From positions 310,001 through 374,000 of the forward strand of contig JAQMWT010000344.1 of the NCBI GenBank assembly GCA_029834535.1: 64,000 nucleotides of DNA, read 5' to 3'. Below the pieces are notes generated by a model. It was not told where the DNA came from and searched no databases. It was given only the letters and a program-made list of their open reading frames with translations. Positions 7,819 through 17,800 of this stretch are shown here, piece by piece (within the stretch, counting starts at the first letter, position 1; each line of letters opens with the position of its first letter). The position numbers were made by a program, and so were the translations under genes. This stretch comes from Chrysophaeum taylorii (taxonomy: Eukaryota; Sar; Pelagophyceae; Pelagomonadales; Pelagomonadaceae).

Positions 7819-10800
7819 ATGAACGCCGCGCAGGCGCACGTCGTGATCAGCGATTTCGCCGGCGGGAAGAGCGAGGACTACGAGACGGTCGACCGCGTGC
7901 TCGAGGAGCGGGGTGCGGCCTTCGCGCGCGTGCTCGAGGTGCCGCCGCCGAACGCGAGCAAGCGCCAGAGCCTCGCGAACGGCGCCCCCCTCCAGCTGCG
8001 CGGCAAGCCGCAGGCCATCCCGCGCGAGACGGCGCGGGAAATCGTCAAGCTCTCGGATGACCTGCAGCTCGACGAGGAGGCGTGCATCGAGCTGTGGGCG
8101 CGCGTGACGGACCGACGAGCGCGCCGGCGGCTCGCCGAGCGGTCGGGGCTCGCCGCGACGAGCCTCGACGGCGACCTCCTCGGCGCGGCCAAGTTGCTTT
8201 GGTACGTCGACGTCGAGAGCTCGCTCGAGGCCCTGTACGCGGCCCTCCGCGGGGCCTTCGACGCGCGGCTCGACGCGCGGAAGCGAAGGCTGTTGTTTGG
8301 GCACACGCGGCGACTCGCGCGCGGCGGGTTGGTCGAGGCGTTGTGCGGCGGCATCAGACACCTCAGCGGCGCGTTGTGGGCGCGCAAGGACCGGCGGCGG
8401 CGCGCGGCGCCACTCGCGACAACCGCCGCCGCGTGCCTGTTTTTCGCCTTTTACGAACTCCAGATGACGGGAGCCGAGGCCAAGCTGATGTTGGACGCGA
8501 CGCTCGAGCTCTCGAGGCTCGTCGACGAGCTCGACGACTGGCACGCGCGCAAGCTGCGCGCGCGCGAGACGACGCGCGCGCAGCTCATGTACGGCCAGTT
8601 CGCGCAGGCCCAGGCCGCCGCCCACGCCGCCGCCTCCCCCGTCACGACCCACCCCATGGTCCCCCACGCTGGCAAGCTACGCGCGTGCCGCGACGTCTTG
8701 TTGCTCGCGCTCGTCCAGGCGCTCGATCCGCGCGCCGAGCTGCGGGGGCGCGCCGACGACCCCGCCGACGACCGCCTCGTGATGGCGGGCGACGGCGACG
8801 AATGTACTGCCGACAAGCTCGCCGCGCTGGGGCCGGCGTTTCCGAACAAGCTCGCGGGCGACGCCGCCGAGAGCTCCGAGCGCGAGCCGCTCGAGCGCGC
8901 GCTCGACGCGGCCGTCGACGCCGAGACGCGCGGGGCGCGCGCCGTCGCCGCCGTCGCGCTCGCGGCGTGCGCGCTCTCGGTGCCGCGCGACCCCGCGGGC
9001 AGGCTGGCCCCCGAGGCGCGGCGCCGCCTCGCCAAGGCCCTCGCGAGCGACCAGGGCGCGTGCTGCCAGTTCCTCGCGACGCGCCTCACGCTCGCGACGG
9101 GCGTGCTCGCGAGTGGGCTGCGCGACGCGATGGTCGCGTTGATGGAGGTCGTTGCGACCTTGACGGCATTTATTGTGGAGGCCGTGGTTCTGGAACCCCC
9201 CGAGAGCCCGCTCGACGTCGTCGATATCCTGCCGGAGCTCGTCGACCTCGTGGCGAACGTTTCCGACCGGTACCCCGCGTTCGCCGACTTGGCGTTCGCG
9301 ATGGAGGACGACGACGCGCTCTTCTCGCGGCTCGTGATGCGTCTCGAGGCCCTGGCCAAGCGCGCCCCCTCGGTCGGCCTCGTCCCGTACTTTCGCCTCC
9401 TCGTCGCCGCCACGCGCGGTTCGCCGACCCGGGCAGCGCGCGTCCGCGACGTGCCGTTCTACGAGTACGACGGCCAGCCCGGCTTGACGCTCCGCGAGCT
9501 CTTCGACAAGCTCAAGCGCTACTGCAGTCTGCTCGAGGACGGCGAGCGCCGCTACGAGGAGCACCTCAAGGCCGCGCAGAGCGCGACGGCCACCGCGAGC
9601 AACGGCGACGTCCCGCTCGCGCTCGGCGGGGGCGCGCGCGGCGTCGTGCAACTCGCCGCCGCCGAGCCCGACCACCACCACCGCCGCCACCACCACCACC
9701 AAAAGCCGGCCGTCGTCGCGCCCGTGTGGCTGCCGCCGCAGGACGCCGACATCCTCAAGGGCGTCGTCGAGCTTGTGGGGGGTCTTTGCGCGCCGTCGGC
9801 CGACCACGTCGAGAATTTGTGCCTGACGGTCGGCCCCGACGTCGGCGTCGACCCCTTCGAGGCGCTCGCGCACCTCGCGCACGCGCTGTTCGTGCTCTAC
9901 CTCCGAGACAGCGACGCCGTGCCCCTCGACCTCAAGGGCGAGTGCATGCGGTCGCTCGCCGCGCTCTGCGTCCACCCCGGCGCGGCGCGCGACATCGCGG
10001 CCATGTGGGAGAAGGCGCTTGTCGCCGATGCCTCGAATTCGGCCGACGACGCGGCGCTTCCGCTCGAACCACCGCCCGAGCACATCATCGTCGCGCGCGA
10101 ACGCGACGCGCTCCCGCCCGTCTTCGCGTGGCCCGCATCGTGGCGCGCCGTGCGCCAGCCGTCGAGGAAAGGCGTGCTCTACGGCGAGACCAGTAGCGGC
10201 GGCATCTCGCCGCTCCAGGTCCACGAACACCGGCTCCACACGGTCCTCGGCGGGCAAGACGCGCGCCGCGGCTCGCCAGACGACGTCGCTCGCGTCGTCG
10301 GCACGAGCCCCTCCGCGATCCCGACCGTCTTCTCGCCCGCCAACGTCGCGTGCCGGGCCGAACTCGATCTCGTCGCCGAGTCGCGCCTCCGCAGCTACGC
10401 CGCGACCGAGGGAGTGCTGCGGCTCGGCCGCGAACTCGTGCGCCGCGAGTCCGAGTTGTCGGGCGCGTCGCGGGTTGCGCTCGTCAAGTTCGCGAGCCGA
10501 TCCGTTCTGCTGCGGTGCGCGGCGCCCCCCCGCGCGCGCAAGGGTGTCTTTCGCCGCCGCGACGACCGCTGGCGCCTCGCGGCGCGCGCCTGCGATCTCC
10601 TGGCGGCGATCGTCTCTGACTACGGGCCGTCGAGCGCCGACTGGAAACGCGACTTTTCCGAAGCCGACGCCGAAGCGCCCGTATCCGCCGGAGGAGGACC
10701 CGGCGCGCAGCAGCAGCCCTTCGACTTTGCGTTCGGCGGCGGAGGCCAGGTCCCCCCCCAGCCAGTGATCATGCCTCCCAAGTCGGCGGCTCGAGAAACA

Positions 10801-13800
10801 ACAACTGGCGGCGGAGGCGGCGGCGTCTCGGCCGGGTTTGCGGCCGTGTTCGACGCGCTCACGAGTTCGGGCGGCTTGCTGCGGATCCTCTGCGAGCTCG
10901 TCGCGTCGGCGCGCGCCGAGGACGAGGCCGACGACGACGACGAGAAGCCCACGCTGCCGTTGAGCGAGGCCGCCGCCGCCGAACACCGTCTCACGAAGAC
11001 GGCGGGCGACTTGGCGGCGGCCGCACTCGTCAAAGGGCTCGCGACGAGCGTGGCCGACGCGCTGAAGGACGCGCGCGAGAAGGGCGACGCGCGCGTCGTC
11101 GAGCGGTGCGAGGCCGCGGCGCAGCGCGGCGCGGGCGTGTCGTGGTGGCGCGCGAAGAGCGAGCTCCTCGCCCTCGAGCTGCTGACGGCGATCGCCGACG
11201 TCGAGGTCGACTTCGTCGCCGCGTGTCGCGCGGCCTCGCGCAGCGAGCGCGCGTCGTCCCGTGCAGCCAAGGTCATCGTCTCGAGCGCGAGCGGCCCGCC
11301 CTCGACGTTGGCCACGCTCGCGACGTCGCTCGGCGCGCCGCATCGCCGCGGAGAGAACGGCGGCGCGCTGGCGATCCAAGAAGTGCCGTCGCCGCCGCTT
11401 TCGCCGACGTCGCCGTTCGGCGATCGCCCCGCCTACGGGCTCGCGACGCTCTTGGCCGACACGAGCAACGACATCGTCGAGATTCCTTTTTTTGCGGCGC
11501 GCGGCTCGGCGCTTCTCGTCGAGCTTGCCAAGCGCGTCGCGCCGATGCCTCGCCGCGAGCGCCATTCGGCCCTCGCGATCGGCCTGCTGCGGCGCATCGC
11601 GACGGCCGCCGCCGCCGAGGGCGAGCCGGGAAAGCTGCGGGCGGCGCTCGTCTGCTTCGCCGAAGAAGACGACGCGTCGACGCGTGCCGACTTCGCCGCT
11701 CGCATTCGCGATCCCGACGAGGGCGACGACGACGACGACGACGTTCGGGTGGGTGTCACCAACGACGCCGCCGACTTGGCGCCGCGCGACGCCGCGCGAC
11801 GGACCCCCGGAAAAGAAGATGACGGCGAGCCCCGAGGCGCGCGCGACCTCGCGCTGCTGCTGCTGGCCGACACGACGCCGCCGGGCGCCGAGAGACACTC
11901 TGTGGGACACTGGCTTCTCGGGCTCGACGAGACGGCCAGCGCCTACGTGTCGCGCAGAAGCGCGGCCGACGACCGCGGGTGCCTCGCCGCGCTCGTCGAC
12001 CTCGCCTTCGGTTGGATAGCGAAGTGGCGCGACGCGACGTTCGAGGTCCCCACCGACGACGACGACGACGACGACGACGCCGCCGCCGCCTCGAGGCTCG
12101 GGCGGCAATGCCGCGTCGCCGAGCGCGCCGTGGACCTCCTCTACAAGCTCGCCAAGGCGCGAGGTACTCGCGGGGGCGTCGTCGAGGCCGTCGCCGCGGC
12201 GATGGGCGGCCTCGCGCTTCCGACTCTTGTAGTCACGGCGCGCCGCTTAGCGCGAGCTGCGGTGGCAAATCCCGACGAAGCGGCCGCGCTCGCGTCCGTC
12301 GCCCGCGCCGCGCTCGACCTCGCCACCGTCGCCGCGCACGCCGCCAAGCTCCCCGACGTCGACCTGAGCGACCGCGCGCGCGACCGGGCGCGCACCATGA
12401 TCTTCCACCGCTTTCTGCGCCCCGCCGATCGCGACGCCTTGCGGCGCCGTCGCGCGAGGAAGCGGGTGGCGGGAAGCCTCGAGCTCGACGCGGTGTCCGC
12501 TCTGTTCTCGTCGGCGCTCGAAGCGAGCGAGGCCGCGCTCGCGACCGCCGCAGACCTCAAGGACCACCAACAGCCGGTAAGGCGCGCGCGAGAACAAGCC
12601 GCCGAGGACCTCGAGAAAATCACCTCCAAGATCGTAGAGCGCCGGGCCGCGAGCGTCGACCTCGCTGTCTCGGTCTCGAGGCTCGCCGTCGTAGCGCTCG
12701 GCTACGCGTGCGAGGCCGCGAGCCTGCTCGCGCCGCGCCTCCCGGCGCGGCCCGACCAGCCACCCTGGGACGACATGGACGACGACGACGACGATGAGGA
12801 CGATCGGGACGATCCCGATCCCAAGCGACTCGTCGCGTCCGTCGCGATCGCCGCGCTCGAAGCGCTGCTCGAGCGACGGGACGCGGACGCCGCGGCCGCC
12901 GACGCCGCTGCACACGCCGTCGCCGATGCGTGCGCCAACCTCCGAATGCTCGCCGCAGGCGACTCGGCCACCGGGACGAACGACCATCTCTCGCGAGATC
13001 TCGAGGCGATCGCCGCCCTCGTCGGCGCGGCGCTGTTGGAGCGCGAGGCGGCCTCGCAGGGCACGACCTCGGGAATCCTCTCGGCCGCGGCGGCCTCGGA
13101 GGTCTACCGCGGTCACCTCCACGTCGCGCTCGCGCACGTCCTCGGCTCGCGTAACTACTTTAGATCCGGCGAGCCCTCCAAACGACGACGACGCCTCCTC
13201 CCCGCGGGCAACGACGACGACGACGACGCCGACGACGACGCCGCCGCTACCAACGGGGGCGGTGTCGAGTATGCCGAGGTCTACGCCGTGTCGGAGGCGG
13301 CCTGGACTCGCGTGTGCGTCGACGCGGCGTCGGCCTCGACGCCATGGGTCCGCCTCGGCGCTGCCTCGGCGCTCTCGGCCGCGGCGTCCGGCGCCGCCTG
13401 CCGCGACGATGCGTTTTTCGACGATTTCTTGCGCGGCGCGGGCTTTTTGACGTTCTCGTCGAACCGCGACGGCTCGAGCTTCCTCCCCGGCTCGGTCGAG
13501 ACGCGTCGCGCGGCGAGGTACCACCACGAGCCCTCCGAACACCTCGTCGTGCAGTCGATCGAGACGACCCTCGCCGCGCTTCTACGACTCGGCTCGCGGC
13601 GCACGGGCGCGCACGCCCTCGCGAAGAGCTCCGTCGTCGAGGTGATCGCCCGCGACGACCGCGTCTGGACGCCGCCCGACGAGGCGCGGCCGCGCTGCCT
13701 CTGCCTCGCCCTCGAAGTCGTCCGCCAACTCCTCCGCCAGCTCCCCGCGCACGCGTCGCTCCGCCAGCAGTCCCAGGATCTCGTGTACGCGCGCGACCGC

Positions 13801-14622
13801 GTCCTCTCCCGCGTCCTCCTCGACGACGCGCGTGCCCGCCCTTTGACGCTCGCGGCGTTTCGCGCGCGCGCAGCCTACGTCGGCGTGCTCGCGAGCTTGG
13901 CGGCTTCGGCCCGCGACGACCATCGGCGCGCGCGCCGCGCCGCGGCCGTGGTCGAGGACGCCCGCCGCGCCTCGATGCTCTGGTCCCTCCTCGGCGCGGC
14001 GGCGACGCAGGCGCCCTACGCGCCGCTCCCGCCCTGGCCCGACGCGCACCCGGCGCCGTGGCGCGACGACGACGCCTCGTGGTGGCGCGACGTGCGACCT
14101 GCGCCCGCGAGCGAGGAGAACCTCCGCGCCTCGATGCCTACCACATCGCCCTCGAGCGCCGCTCACAGTAATTGGACCGCCTTCGATGACGACAAGCTCC
14201 GCTGTTGCGTCGCGACGTGGGCCCGCCTCGTCGACTTCGCGCGCCACCAGGTAGCCCTCCCCGAGTTTGACCTCGACGCCCTCGTCGCCACGCTCCGCAA
14301 GGCTGCTGCCATCCGCCGCGGCACCCTCTGCGACGCCGATACCCTCGCAGCACACGAGCTCCGCGCTACGGCCGACTTCGCCCTGGAGGCCTCGCTCCTC
14401 GCTCTTCGCGACCGCCTCTGCCCGCCCGAGACCGCGACTATTGCGCCGCCGGGAGCCCCTCAAGACCCCGACCAACCGCGCGCCGCCGACCCTCGCACCG
14501 AACGCCGCCTTCACGCCGCCGCCGTTCTCGCCGCCCTCGACCTCGTCACCTTCACCGACGACGACGACTTCGTCTCCAGACTCAAGAAGCGCCTCACCAC
14601 TGTCCTTTCCCTCGACGTCTAA
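7819..14622 (+). CDS. Very large alpha-helical scaffold protein, probably Nup192/Nup205/Nup188-family nucleoporin
   Basis: A single uninterrupted frame of 2,267 residues, rich in Ala, Arg, Asp and Leu, with helical-repeat character throughout and no signal peptide or membrane anchor. The N-terminal 300 residues resemble Nup205-type proteins in layout: a segment REIVKLSDDLQLDEEACIEL, a WYVDVESSLEALYAAL helix pair, and then FYELQMTGAEAKLMLD. Size and all-helical repeats match inner-ring nucleoporins, which hold the nuclear pore scaffold together. Several Asp-rich or His-rich linkers (for example near residues 610-625 and 1415-1425) probably form loops between helical blocks. This call rests on overall likeness, not on a diagnostic motif; another HEAT/ARM giant is possible. 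The 1,143-aa and 348-aa minus-strand ORFs inside it are compositional shadows. Confidence 0.6.
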   Translation: MNAAQAHVVISDFAGGKSEDYETVDRVLEERGAAFARVLEVPPPNASKRQSLANGAPLQLRGKPQAIPRETAREIVKLSDDLQLDEEACIELWARVTDRRARRRLAERSGLAATSLDGDLLGAAKLLWYVDVESSLEALYAALRGAFDARLDARKRRLLFGHTRRLARGGLVEALCGGIRHLSGALWARKDRRRRAAPLATTAAACLFFAFYELQMTGAEAKLMLDATLELSRLVDELDDWHARKLRARETTRAQLMYGQFAQAQAAAHAAASPVTTHPMVPHAGKLRACRDVLLLALVQALDPRAELRGRADDPADDRLVMAGDGDECTADKLAALGPAFPNKLAGDAAESSEREPLERALDAAVDAETRGARAVAAVALAACALSVPRDPAGRLAPEARRRLAKALASDQGACCQFLATRLTLATGVLASGLRDAMVALMEVVATLTAFIVEAVVLEPPESPLDVVDILPELVDLVANVSDRYPAFADLAFAMEDDDALFSRLVMRLEALAKRAPSVGLVPYFRLLVAATRGSPTRAARVRDVPFYEYDGQPGLTLRELFDKLKRYCSLLEDGERRYEEHLKAAQSATATASNGDVPLALGGGARGVVQLAAAEPDHHHRRHHHHQKPAVVAPVWLPPQDADILKGVVELVGGLCAPSADHVENLCLTVGPDVGVDPFEALAHLAHALFVLYLRDSDAVPLDLKGECMRSLAALCVHPGAARDIAAMWEKALVADASNSADDAALPLEPPPEHIIVARERDALPPVFAWPASWRAVRQPSRKGVLYGETSSGGISPLQVHEHRLHTVLGGQDARRGSPDDVARVVGTSPSAIPTVFSPANVACRAELDLVAESRLRSYAATEGVLRLGRELVRRESELSGASRVALVKFASRSVLLRCAAPPRARKGVFRRRDDRWRLAARACDLLAAIVSDYGPSSADWKRDFSEADAEAPVSAGGGPGAQQQPFDFAFGGGGQVPPQPVIMPPKSAARETTTGGGGGGVSAGFAAVFDALTSSGGLLRILCELVASARAEDEADDDDEKPTLPLSEAAAAEHRLTKTAGDLAAAALVKGLATSVADALKDAREKGDARVVERCEAAAQRGAGVSWWRAKSELLALELLTAIADVEVDFVAACRAASRSERASSRAAKVIVSSASGPPSTLATLATSLGAPHRRGENGGALAIQEVPSPPLSPTSPFGDRPAYGLATLLADTSNDIVEIPFFAARGSALLVELAKRVAPMPRRERHSALAIGLLRRIATAAAAEGEPGKLRAALVCFAEEDDASTRADFAARIRDPDEGDDDDDDVRVGVTNDAADLAPRDAARRTPGKEDDGEPRGARDLALLLLADTTPPGAERHSVGHWLLGLDETASAYVSRRSAADDRGCLAALVDLAFGWIAKWRDATFEVPTDDDDDDDDAAAASRLGRQCRVAERAVDLLYKLAKARGTRGGVVEAVAAAMGGLALPTLVVTARRLARAAVANPDEAAALASVARAALDLATVAAHAAKLPDVDLSDRARDRARTMIFHRFLRPADRDALRRRRARKRVAGSLELDAVSALFSSALEASEAALATAADLKDHQQPVRRAREQAAEDLEKITSKIVERRAASVDLAVSVSRLAVVALGYACEAASLLAPRLPARPDQPPWDDMDDDDDDEDDRDDPDPKRLVASVAIAALEALLERRDADAAAADAAAHAVADACANLRMLAAGDSATGTNDHLSRDLEAIAALVGAALLEREAASQGTTSGILSAAAASEVYRGHLHVALAHVLGSRNYFRSGEPSKRRRRLLPAGNDDDDDADDDAAATNGGGVEYAEVYAVSEAAWTRVCVDAASASTPWVRLGAASALSAAASGAACRDDAFFDDFLRGAGFLTFSSNRDGSSFLPGSVETRRAARYHHEPSEHLVVQSIETTLAALLRLGSRRTGAHALAKSSVVEVIARDDRVWTPPDEARPRCLCLALEVVRQLLRQLPAHASLRQQSQDLVYARDRVLSRVLLDDARARPLTLAAFRARAAYVGVLASLAASARDDHRRARRAAAVVEDARRASMLWSLLGAAATQAPYAPLPPWPDAHPAPWRDDDASWWRDVRPAPASEENLRASMPTTSPSSAAHSNWTAFDDDKLRCCVATWARLVDFARHQVALPEFDLDALVATLRKAAAIRRGTLCDADTLAAHELRATADFALEASLLALRDRLCPPETATIAPPGAPQDPDQPRAADPRTERRLHAAAVLAALDLVTFTDDDDFVSRLKKRLTTVLSLDV

Positions 14623-15110
14623 CAACATATTTTATCACGTCCATCTATCTAATGATCCTCTCCCTTCTTCATGTTTCGACTGCGGCACAAAAATTAAGGG
14701 GCCCTCTAGCACTAGTATGGGGGCGGCGGCTTCTGTTATTAGCGCTTCGTGGCGTTCGAACGAAAGAGCACCAAGGCTGCTGGTACGTGGTGCGTGAGGT
14801 TCCGAGCAACAATGTTGCCAACAATTCATCGCGGCGGACCTCGTGGTTTGCAATGCAATCAATTAACAAAAATGGCTCTTGGAGCTTTGCGTTGTCGTCG
14901 TAATCCTGGCCAGACATAGTGCACTTGTACTTGTTGTACTACGGTAAATCAACGCAATTCTTCTCTCCAGAGGGGTAAGGAATTTCTGAACATAAGAAAG
15001 CACTGTCTGTGAATGACGTCATCCATCCCCACACACCTTGTACGACGACAGGAGGGTTTTTAAACATCGACTGCGAAGGGAGGGTTTATTAGGGTAACTA
15101 GAATGAGAGG
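14623..15110. other. Intergenic region between scaffold gene and J-protein gene
   Basis: AT-richer than the genes on both sides. Short ORFs on both strands show no recognisable content. It contains a palindromic CRE-type site at 15014 and a single decayed TCGACTGC-type repeat unit near 15066. Confidence 0.5.
15014..15021. promoter_or_regulatory. Palindromic CRE/bZIP-type site TGACGTCA
   Basis: A perfect TGACGTCA palindrome 90 bp upstream of the J-protein start codon. bZIP factors bind this site in many eukaryotes, so it is a plausible stress-responsive element for a chaperone gene. Its position is the only further support. Confidence 0.35.
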
Positions 15111-17171
15111 ATGAGAGCGGAGGAGGTGAGCGGGAGCGTCGCGGAGAAGGAGGACGGTGCGGTGACGGAGGAGCAGGAGGAGGAGCCGCCGGCGACCGTC
15201 GAGCAGCTTTCGGTGGAGATCGTGCAGGGCGTGTGGAACAATGTGTTCTCGACGCGGCGGCCCCGCGACCTGTGCGCGGGCGTGAGCTCGGCGCTCAAGT
15301 CGGTGGGGAAGGGGTTGACTCTTGGAGTGACGACGCTGATCGCTGCGCCGATCGCAGGGTTCGCGTGCGCCGACGGGAGTTCGGCGGCGGATGAGGAGGA
15401 AAAAGAGGCCGAGCGTCCGCCGACCGTACTCGCTCGCGCCAAGGGCGTCGCGGTGGGGGTGGGCGCGGGACTCGTTGGAGCTCTGGTGCTGCCGTTGACA
15501 GGAGCGTTGGTGGGGCTCGTCCAGATCTGTCGGGGGGCCTGGAACACGCCGTCGGCGATCTACGAGCTCTCGAGGGGCGAGAAGTGTTGGGACCAGTCGC
15601 GGAGGACGTGGGAGACGACCAAGCCGTACTCGCTGGTCGAGGAGGAGGAGGAGGTGCGTGTTGCCAAGCAGAAGCGCGAGGCGACGACGCGGCGGAGGAA
15701 GCGGCGCGAGGCGCCGCGCGGCTCTTCGGACGTGGACTACTACGACCTCCTCTCGGTCGGCGTCGACGCCGACGAGGCGACCATCAAGAAGGCCTACTAC
15801 AAGAAGGCGCGCGCGTGCCACCCCGACAAGTGCGGCGGCGACCCGCAGGCGGCCGCGCGCTTCCAGAAACTCTCGCACGCGTACCAGGTGCTGAGCGACA
15901 AGCGGCTCCGCGCGGCCTACGACGCGGGCGGCGCCGACGCGGTCGGCGCCGACAGCCTACCCGACTACGACCCGGCCGTCTTCTTCGCCGCGCTCTTCGG
16001 GACGCATCCTCGTTTCGAACGGTACGTGGGCGACCTCGCGCTCTCGCAGCTCGCGACGGCCGTCGCCGCGCGGGGCGGAGCGGCCGAGTCGGCGGCGCGG
16101 GCCCTCGCGGCGCGCACGGGCGGCGCGGCCGGCGACGCCCAACCGCCGACGGGCGACGAGATGTCGCGCGCGCTCGCCGAGGTCGCGCTCGAGTCGAGAC
16201 GCACCTACGCCGCGACCCAGCGCGAGCGCGAGGTCAGCCTCGCGCGCTCCCTGGCCGATCTCCTCGACGAATCCGACGAGGCGGCGCTCGACCAGGAAGC
16301 CTCGCTCCTCGCATCTGCAGACTACGACGAGACGAGCCTCACGAAGGGCGCGCTCGTCTACGGCCTCGCGTCGAGCTACCGCGCCGCCGCCGACGACTGG
16401 CTCGGCCGAAGATCGTTGCTGGCCGCGCCGTCGGCCGTCGCCTCCAAGGTCGTGCGCGCGGCGAGTCGTGCGTCGGCGTACGCGTCGGCCGCTCGCGCGG
16501 CGGCGCGCGGCGCCGTCGTCGCCAAGCGCGTCGCCGAGGCCGTCGACGAGCGCAAGCACCGCCCGGCGACGCGCGTCGCGACGCGCGACGACCTCGCGAC
16601 CATGTCCGTCTCCGAACTCAAGCGCCTCGCGCGCGACAACAACGTCGAGACGGCGACCTGCTGCGAGAAGGCTGACCTCGTCGACGCTCTCCTCGCCGCG
16701 AACCCCGACGGCCTCGAGATAGTCGCGCAGCCCGACGACCAGAACCCCAACGGCGGCCTCCCCGAGGCGGCGATGCGCGACGCCCTTCCCGTCTTCCTCG
16801 AAGCGATGATCCGGGTCTCAATCGTCGACGTCCACCGCACGCTCGAGGTTGTCACCCGCAAGGTCCTCGACGACGAGTCGGTCGACGTCGACGCCCGTCG
16901 CGAGCGCGCGCTTCGCCTCAAGCACTTCGCGCGGGCCCTCGACGCCCGGGCGTACGAGCAGCGCACCCGCAAACCCGAATCCGACCAAAAAAACACCCAA
17001 AGTCCCGACGATGCTGGGACGGCTGCCGCTTCATCCGGCACGGCCAATGACGCGACCGCCCGCTTCGAGCGCGCCGTCAACGTCACCGTCGCCACCGCCA
17101 TGGGACAGGATCTCTCGGCGGAGGAGGGGCCATCCTTTCACGACTCTGCGGCTTCCGACGACGTCTCGTAG
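15111..17171 (+). CDS. J-domain protein (Hsp40) with N-terminal glycine-rich hydrophobic domain, DnaJ-X-like middle and SAP-like C-terminal motif
   Basis: 686 residues. A J domain starts near residue 210 (VDYYDLLSVGVDADEATIKK) with the HPD motif at about 237, which stimulates Hsp70 ATPase. Before it, residues 30-160 form a domain with two Gly/Ala-rich hydrophobic hairpins (KGLTLGVTTLIAAPIAGFAC; GVGAGLVGALVLPLTGALVG) ending in RGAWNTPSAIYELSRGE. After the J domain, DYDPAVFFAALFG and FERYVGDLAL start a region like the DnaJ-X domain of Caj1/Djp1-type proteins. Near residue 500 a SAP/LEM-like helix-turn-helix is seen (SVSELKRLARDNNVETAT). The hydrophobic hairpins suggest membrane association. The client is unknown. 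The gene is a single exon. Confidence 0.85.
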   Translation: MRAEEVSGSVAEKEDGAVTEEQEEEPPATVEQLSVEIVQGVWNNVFSTRRPRDLCAGVSSALKSVGKGLTLGVTTLIAAPIAGFACADGSSAADEEEKEAERPPTVLARAKGVAVGVGAGLVGALVLPLTGALVGLVQICRGAWNTPSAIYELSRGEKCWDQSRRTWETTKPYSLVEEEEEVRVAKQKREATTRRRKRREAPRGSSDVDYYDLLSVGVDADEATIKKAYYKKARACHPDKCGGDPQAAARFQKLSHAYQVLSDKRLRAAYDAGGADAVGADSLPDYDPAVFFAALFGTHPRFERYVGDLALSQLATAVAARGGAAESAARALAARTGGAAGDAQPPTGDEMSRALAEVALESRRTYAATQREREVSLARSLADLLDESDEAALDQEASLLASADYDETSLTKGALVYGLASSYRAAADDWLGRRSLLAAPSAVASKVVRAASRASAYASAARAAARGAVVAKRVAEAVDERKHRPATRVATRDDLATMSVSELKRLARDNNVETATCCEKADLVDALLAANPDGLEIVAQPDDQNPNGGLPEAAMRDALPVFLEAMIRVSIVDVHRTLEVVTRKVLDDESVDVDARRERALRLKHFARALDARAYEQRTRKPESDQKNTQSPDDAGTAAASSGTANDATARFERAVNVTVATAMGQDLSAEEGPSFHDSAASDDVS

Positions 17172-17800
17172 CGGCGCCAACTTCTCTTATCGCCTCCTCC
17201 TCCTCCTCCTCCTCCTCTTGAGATACGTTCTTCTTCGTTCGACCGCTCGACCGCGCCGAAGATGGTGGAGGAGCGTTCTTCGAGCGTCTTCGTCACCGTC
17301 CCTTCTACCTTTCTTTATTTTTTATTTTTTCTTTCTTTGTTTCTTTCTTTCTTTCGACCCCGTCGCTTTTGTATTCGTTGTTGTTGTTGCTGCTTGCATC
17401 CCGGCTTCTTTGCTTTCGCGCTTAACTACGCACGTACACACACGTGGCGCGCGCGAGCTCCCGCGCATAGCGTCGGCAAATGTACTTAGAAGACGCGCCG
17501 CCTCAATCCCTGGCGATTATTGTCAACACACGTCCAAAGCCTGGGAGTCTCGTTTCGGCACCTGGGCGGCGGGGCACTTCCATGTAGAACCAGGTTCGTT
17601 TTCTGGGCGAGACTTAACAATCTCCAGAAGGAGAAGGGATTTGGAGTTGATGCTCACACCAGGAGACAGAGAGAGTGAGAGGGCCCACAACAGGAGGAGG
17701 AGGAGGAAGAAGAGCGCGATGGCAATCCTCGAATGACGCGAGCGCATCACGAGCGGAGATCGATCCCTTGGCATATAGATAAAAGAGAGAGTGGTGTTGC
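17172..17800. other. Intergenic, pyrimidine-rich tracts
   Basis: Between convergent genes. CTC/CTT and TTTC-rich low-complexity runs (17190-17220, 17290-17350). No ORF with recognisable content. Confidence 0.5.

Noticed and set aside
8677-12108. 1,143-codon minus-strand ORF (and smaller ones at 7747-8667, 12247-13542, 13582-14628)
   Set aside because: They lie antisense to the 2,267-codon plus-strand gene in very GC-rich sequence. Composition is Arg/Gly/Val-rich with no domains, as expected of shadows.
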